The position numbers and the translations under genes are program-made. A stretch of DNA of 16,586 nucleotides, taken from assembly GCA_031411335.1 (NCBI GenBank), contig JANOAX010000091.1, positions 1 to 16,586 of the forward strand, in the 5' to 3' direction. The notes beneath the pieces were generated by a model, which had not been told where the DNA came from, made no database searches, and saw only the letters and a program-made list of their open reading frames with translations. The stretch comes from JAJTFW01 sp031411335 (GTDB lineage Bacteria > Bacteroidota > Bacteroidia > AKYH767-A > OLB10). Shown piece by piece: positions 14,901 through 16,586 of the stretch; positions within the stretch are counted from its first letter, which is position 1, and each line of letters starts with the position of its first letter.

Positions 14901-15881
14901 AGTGAAATTTGCAGAAGTAGGCGGAAGGGTTACAGGAAATTTAATTGAATATATTCCACTTGATCCTGCACCTATAAAAAAATCCAATCCATTACTTCCT
15001 AAGTAAAATTCCACACCTCTAAAACCCTTTACATTATTTCCCAAAATAGAAGGATGATTAAATTGCCTATAAGAACTACTAATATAATTCCCTATATTAT
15101 TAAGTTCCAAAAAATGATAACGGTATTGGGTACTGAAACCTGGAGGATTAACTTGTTCAAAACTAGCCCAACCTAACCATTTACCATCAGGAGAAATTTC
15201 CAACTCTCGCGTAAAAAGTTCACCGCCTGCATTCTGGTTTTGCTCTGTTAAAGTAGGATAAATGCGACCCGCCGGAACAACTGAGCCATCATTATTAATA
15301 ATAACCTTTTTAATGGCTCCTTCCTTTGTATTCAAGGTGCCTGGTCCAGCTAAAAAATAAAGGTACCTGACATTAGAAATGACTTTTCCAACAGCAATAG
15401 AAGCAAACTCAGAAGACGGAAACCCTCTAAAATTTATGGAGTCAACGAAATGTGTTGTTACGGAAAAACTATTCATATCTACCACTGCTCGCCATAAACT
15501 GCTTGCATCAGCAAATCCGCCATTGGAGTAAAATACATTAAATTTCCTATTACATTGGTCATTATTATCAAAAGGAACAATTGAAATTTCCGATCCATTA
15601 TTATTAATAAAACCTAACTCTTCATTATTGAAGTCATAAATTTTTTGATCAGTAATATAAAACAAAAGATTCCCAATATTATCATAATATCCATTTGCCA
15701 CTTTAGTTGAAATTTTGCCAGCCACAGTTCCAAAAGCAGGGGCTATTGGAACAGGCACAGGAATAATTATTGACATATCTATTGCATTAGGACCAATGTA
15801 CCAATTCTTTAATTGCTGAGAAAATAAAGTTGAGCTACAAATTGTCATAATTATAACAAAAATTAGAGTTGATTTCTTCAT
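11925..15881 (-). CDS. Large secreted beta-helix protein with T9SS sorting domain
   Basis: The protein has 1318 residues. A signal peptide spans 1-21 (cleavage near LFSQ). Residues 22-410 are beta-rich, with repeated phrases such as GKISTKVANGYYDNIGNLLF, LEISPDGKWLGWAS and GSNGLDFFIGAGSSGIYSIK, resembling a beta-propeller of the kind seen in other Bacteroidota surface proteins. Residues about 450-830 are a right-handed parallel beta-helix, shown by runs of short N/S-rich strands (IRITNCRFLND, FTIINSKFHNLNIGVLAAG, FRIFGSDFYNNKVSIYS, FAIEENEFSSV). A cysteine cluster (CPSHICPPPC, 906-915) precedes a mostly helical region at 917-1215. Residues 1238-1318 are a type A sorting domain (VYVTPNPASSYTSIIYNI, LVIRDITGREEIRF, LSGMYYYSLLSG, GKIVVKR). 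No catalytic residues can be assigned. Carbohydrate binding or adhesion is a guess from the beta-helix. A second T9SS substrate gene lies 28 bp upstream. Confidence 0.85.
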   Translation of the reverse strand: MKKSTLIFVIIMTICSSTLFSQQLKNWYIGPNAIDMSIIIPVPVPIAPAFGTVAGKISTKVANGYYDNIGNLLFYITDQKIYDFNNEELGFINNNGSEISIVPFDNNDQCNRKFNVFYSNGGFADASSLWRAVVDMNSFSVTTHFVDSINFRGFPSSEFASIAVGKVISNVRYLYFLAGPGTLNTKEGAIKKVIINNDGSVVPAGRIYPTLTEQNQNAGGELFTRELEISPDGKWLGWASFEQVNPPGFSTQYRYHFLELNNIGNYISSSYRQFNHPSILGNNVKGFRGVEFYLGSNGLDFFIGAGSSGIYSIKFPVTLPPTSANFTPIQSSNPDFGYSQIELANNLLMYASSGINMSNNIAAFDPSISFPAVLPANSFSLLNPGPPSTSFGGFTLYTFPDQIDGQDYSLITPAAVAPVVTYNTLTFPSGGGSGQSATWTYGSNPVNNATSPIHIIHELRIKQNSTVTIKGMTFKFSPEAKVIIEEGSTLILDEDGVGNPTVLTGNSVSDPCFIPYTWKGVEIWGNSALSQIPTASGNFNQGRLVMKNRSSIEYAEWGARTWRPLNSIPPTGYATTGGIVEVKSGSFFKNCSVGVEFKPYKNIVGNILRANRSILIDAEFINTNSPYPYPFVKAPIHVLAESCNSIRITNCRFLNDNSLFMFQKGSFGVRSFNSSFTIINSKFHNLNIGVLAAGSSGSNFFRIFGSDFYNNKVSIYSRNNNNSVIQKNKFFIGGNLNPNATYQLGISSINCSGFAIEENEFSSVSPTINRWGIVTDNSGAAANQIYKNTFTGLNVGNFASGNNYDQTQPSLAGLSYFCNENYSITDFDFYVSNSSSANSGIRSSQGTTSYPAQNVFSKTGPSGTFTDFNNTSSNPINYYYNQPSFSPIYYNAPLIIPNQTASANGCPSHICPPPCDIARLLSTLEVEQLIERYDSAEMGYLNLLYSYNLLLDGGNTNILLDSMQLSWSDNAIVLRDELLAHSPYLSQDVLMEAARGDVLPPAMLLMICLANPDATRRTGFLDFLQYEIPNPLPQYMINLIVSSWDNETARTIMENFLADFNLEMAVSSNQILADLQHKIASDIDSISQGDTTNSIYKIKYWLSRIQTLSAKYNLIEVYFSERDFINAELQLSQIPLDFTLSEYQSQEYTDYIFFYNFRKALDESGSDLSQLENSSIESLINFSQGERNLAKGLAQNVLCFYYDICTEENYTLNSGNRMMNSNAPTSLNIDADKIDASVYVTPNPASSYTSIIYNIYPMSSPAILVIRDITGREEIRFNLVEATDQLYWDTSNVLSGMYYYSLLSGNTNLSNGKIVVKR

Positions 15882-15909
15882 ATTTTATTAAGTTAAATTA
15901 AAATGAATG

Positions 15910-16586
15910 CTATTTTTGTATTAATATTTTTTTAGATTCTATCTTCCCATTTTGACGAAGAACTACAAAGTATAGTCCATTTTGAAGATGGCTTAAATTT
16001 ATTTGTTCAGTTTTATCCTTTAACTGACAATTATAAACGCATTCATTGTTTGTGCTGTAAATTTCGACGTAAGCACTTTCATAAAGTAATCTATTGATGT
16101 GTATGGTAATGCTGCCATCTGAAGGGTTTGGATATACTGAAAAACTCTCTTGAATAGAATATTCTTCTATTGAAGTTCCTGTAGAAACGTTTCCTAAACT
16201 ATCGGCTTTAATAATGTAGGTCCCATTCTTAATGGAATTAGGCGATGAACCTTTGCCACAAATAATATATCCTTCATCCTTTGTTTGTTTAACATAATAA
16301 CCATCATCGGCACCGTCACCAAATTGCTTTGACCACAAAGTATTACCGATTGCGTCTACCTTCAATAAATAAACATCCGAAGTGAGTGGTGTTCCATTTA
16401 CAATCCTTCCGGTAGCTATAAAACCAGCATCTGACGTTGGACAAACAGAATATAATCCCGAACTAAATGTTGCCCCATAAAGCCCTGACCAAATTGAATC
16501 ACCAATAGAATCTGTTTTCAACAAATACGCACTTGAAACATTAGCTATATTATTCCATGTAGCCCCTGCAACAATAAATCCGCTAT
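15910..16586 (-). CDS. C-terminal part of a propeller-repeat T9SS substrate (5' end outside window)
   Basis: The minus-strand frame is open to the window edge, beginning SGFIVAGATWNN, so the true start is beyond 16586. A TTG at 16524 is not a credible start because the repeat continues upstream of it. The visible 225 residues hold at least two and a half copies of a roughly 50-residue repeat with the pattern GFI-x-x-G..., YLLK-x-D-x-IG-x-x-W-S, e.g. YLLKTDSIGDSIWSGLYG, YLLKVDAIGNTLWSKQFG and YIIKADSLGNV. Such repeats occur in Bacteroidota proteins modelled as beta-propellers. A type A T9SS sorting domain follows (SVYPNPSDGSITIHIN, VEIYSTNNECVYN, INLSHLQNGLYFVVLRQNGK, KILIQK). The stop at 15910 is only 28 bp before the 1318-residue gene, suggesting one transcript. 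Confidence 0.85.
   Translation of the reverse strand, partial: SGFIVAGATWNNIANVSSAYLLKTDSIGDSIWSGLYGATFSSGLYSVCPTSDAGFIATGRIVNGTPLTSDVYLLKVDAIGNTLWSKQFGDGADDGYYVKQTKDEGYIICGKGSSPNSIKNGTYIIKADSLGNVSTGTSIEEYSIQESFSVYPNPSDGSITIHINRLLYESAYVEIYSTNNECVYNCQLKDKTEQINLSHLQNGLYFVVLRQNGKIESKKILIQK

Noticed and set aside
16522..16524. TTG as start codon of the last gene
   Set aside because: The frame continues upstream with the same repeat pattern (GFIVAGATW) to the window edge, so the start lies outside.

Overview
The window looks like a chromosomal fragment of a Bacteroidota bacterium (AT-rich, free-living Flavobacteriia/Sphingobacteriia-like). Three things point there. Four predicted secreted proteins end in a C-terminal sorting domain of the type IX secretion system (T9SS), which is confined to this phylum and close relatives. 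Several start regions carry the Bacteroidota -7 promoter box TAnnTTTG. No clear Shine-Dalgarno sequences precede the genes. I see no rRNA, tRNA, CRISPR array, insertion sequence or phage gene.

Layout. 1-2097 (minus strand): the N-terminus of a membrane-anchored protein cut by the window edge, a secreted von Willebrand A (VWA) domain protein, and a futalosine hydrolase (mqnB, menaquinone synthesis by the futalosine route). 2220-5672 (plus strand): a divergent promoter drives a eukaryote-like 6-pyruvoyl-tetrahydropterin synthase homologue followed by GTP cyclohydrolase I (folE), then fabD (malonyl-CoA:ACP transacylase) and purB (adenylosuccinate lyase). 5673-9453 (plus): two tandem paralogous secreted proteins with Ig-like repeats and T9SS tails, each preceded by a copy of the same repeat element and the same promoter-proximal sequence. 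9454-9728: a gene-free stretch made of short direct repeats. 9729-11782 (minus): a LutA-like cysteine-rich Fe-S protein and a UMF1-family MFS transporter, 2 bp apart. 11925-16586 (minus): a 1318-residue secreted protein (propeller-like N-terminus, parallel beta-helix, helical region, T9SS tail) and, 28 bp upstream of it, the C-terminal part of a second T9SS substrate with propeller-type repeats.

How the genes relate. The housekeeping genes mqnB, folE, fabD and purB belong to unrelated core pathways. The pterin pair is a functional unit: FolE makes 7,8-dihydroneopterin triphosphate and the PTPS homologue uses it. The rest is mainly cell-surface or secreted material of unknown specific role. 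The most notable points are the mosaic divergence of the Ig-like paralogues (recent gene conversion in their 3' halves), the PTPS active-site type, the degenerate metal site of the VWA protein, the altered second CCG motif of the LutA-like protein, and several families of intergenic repeats.
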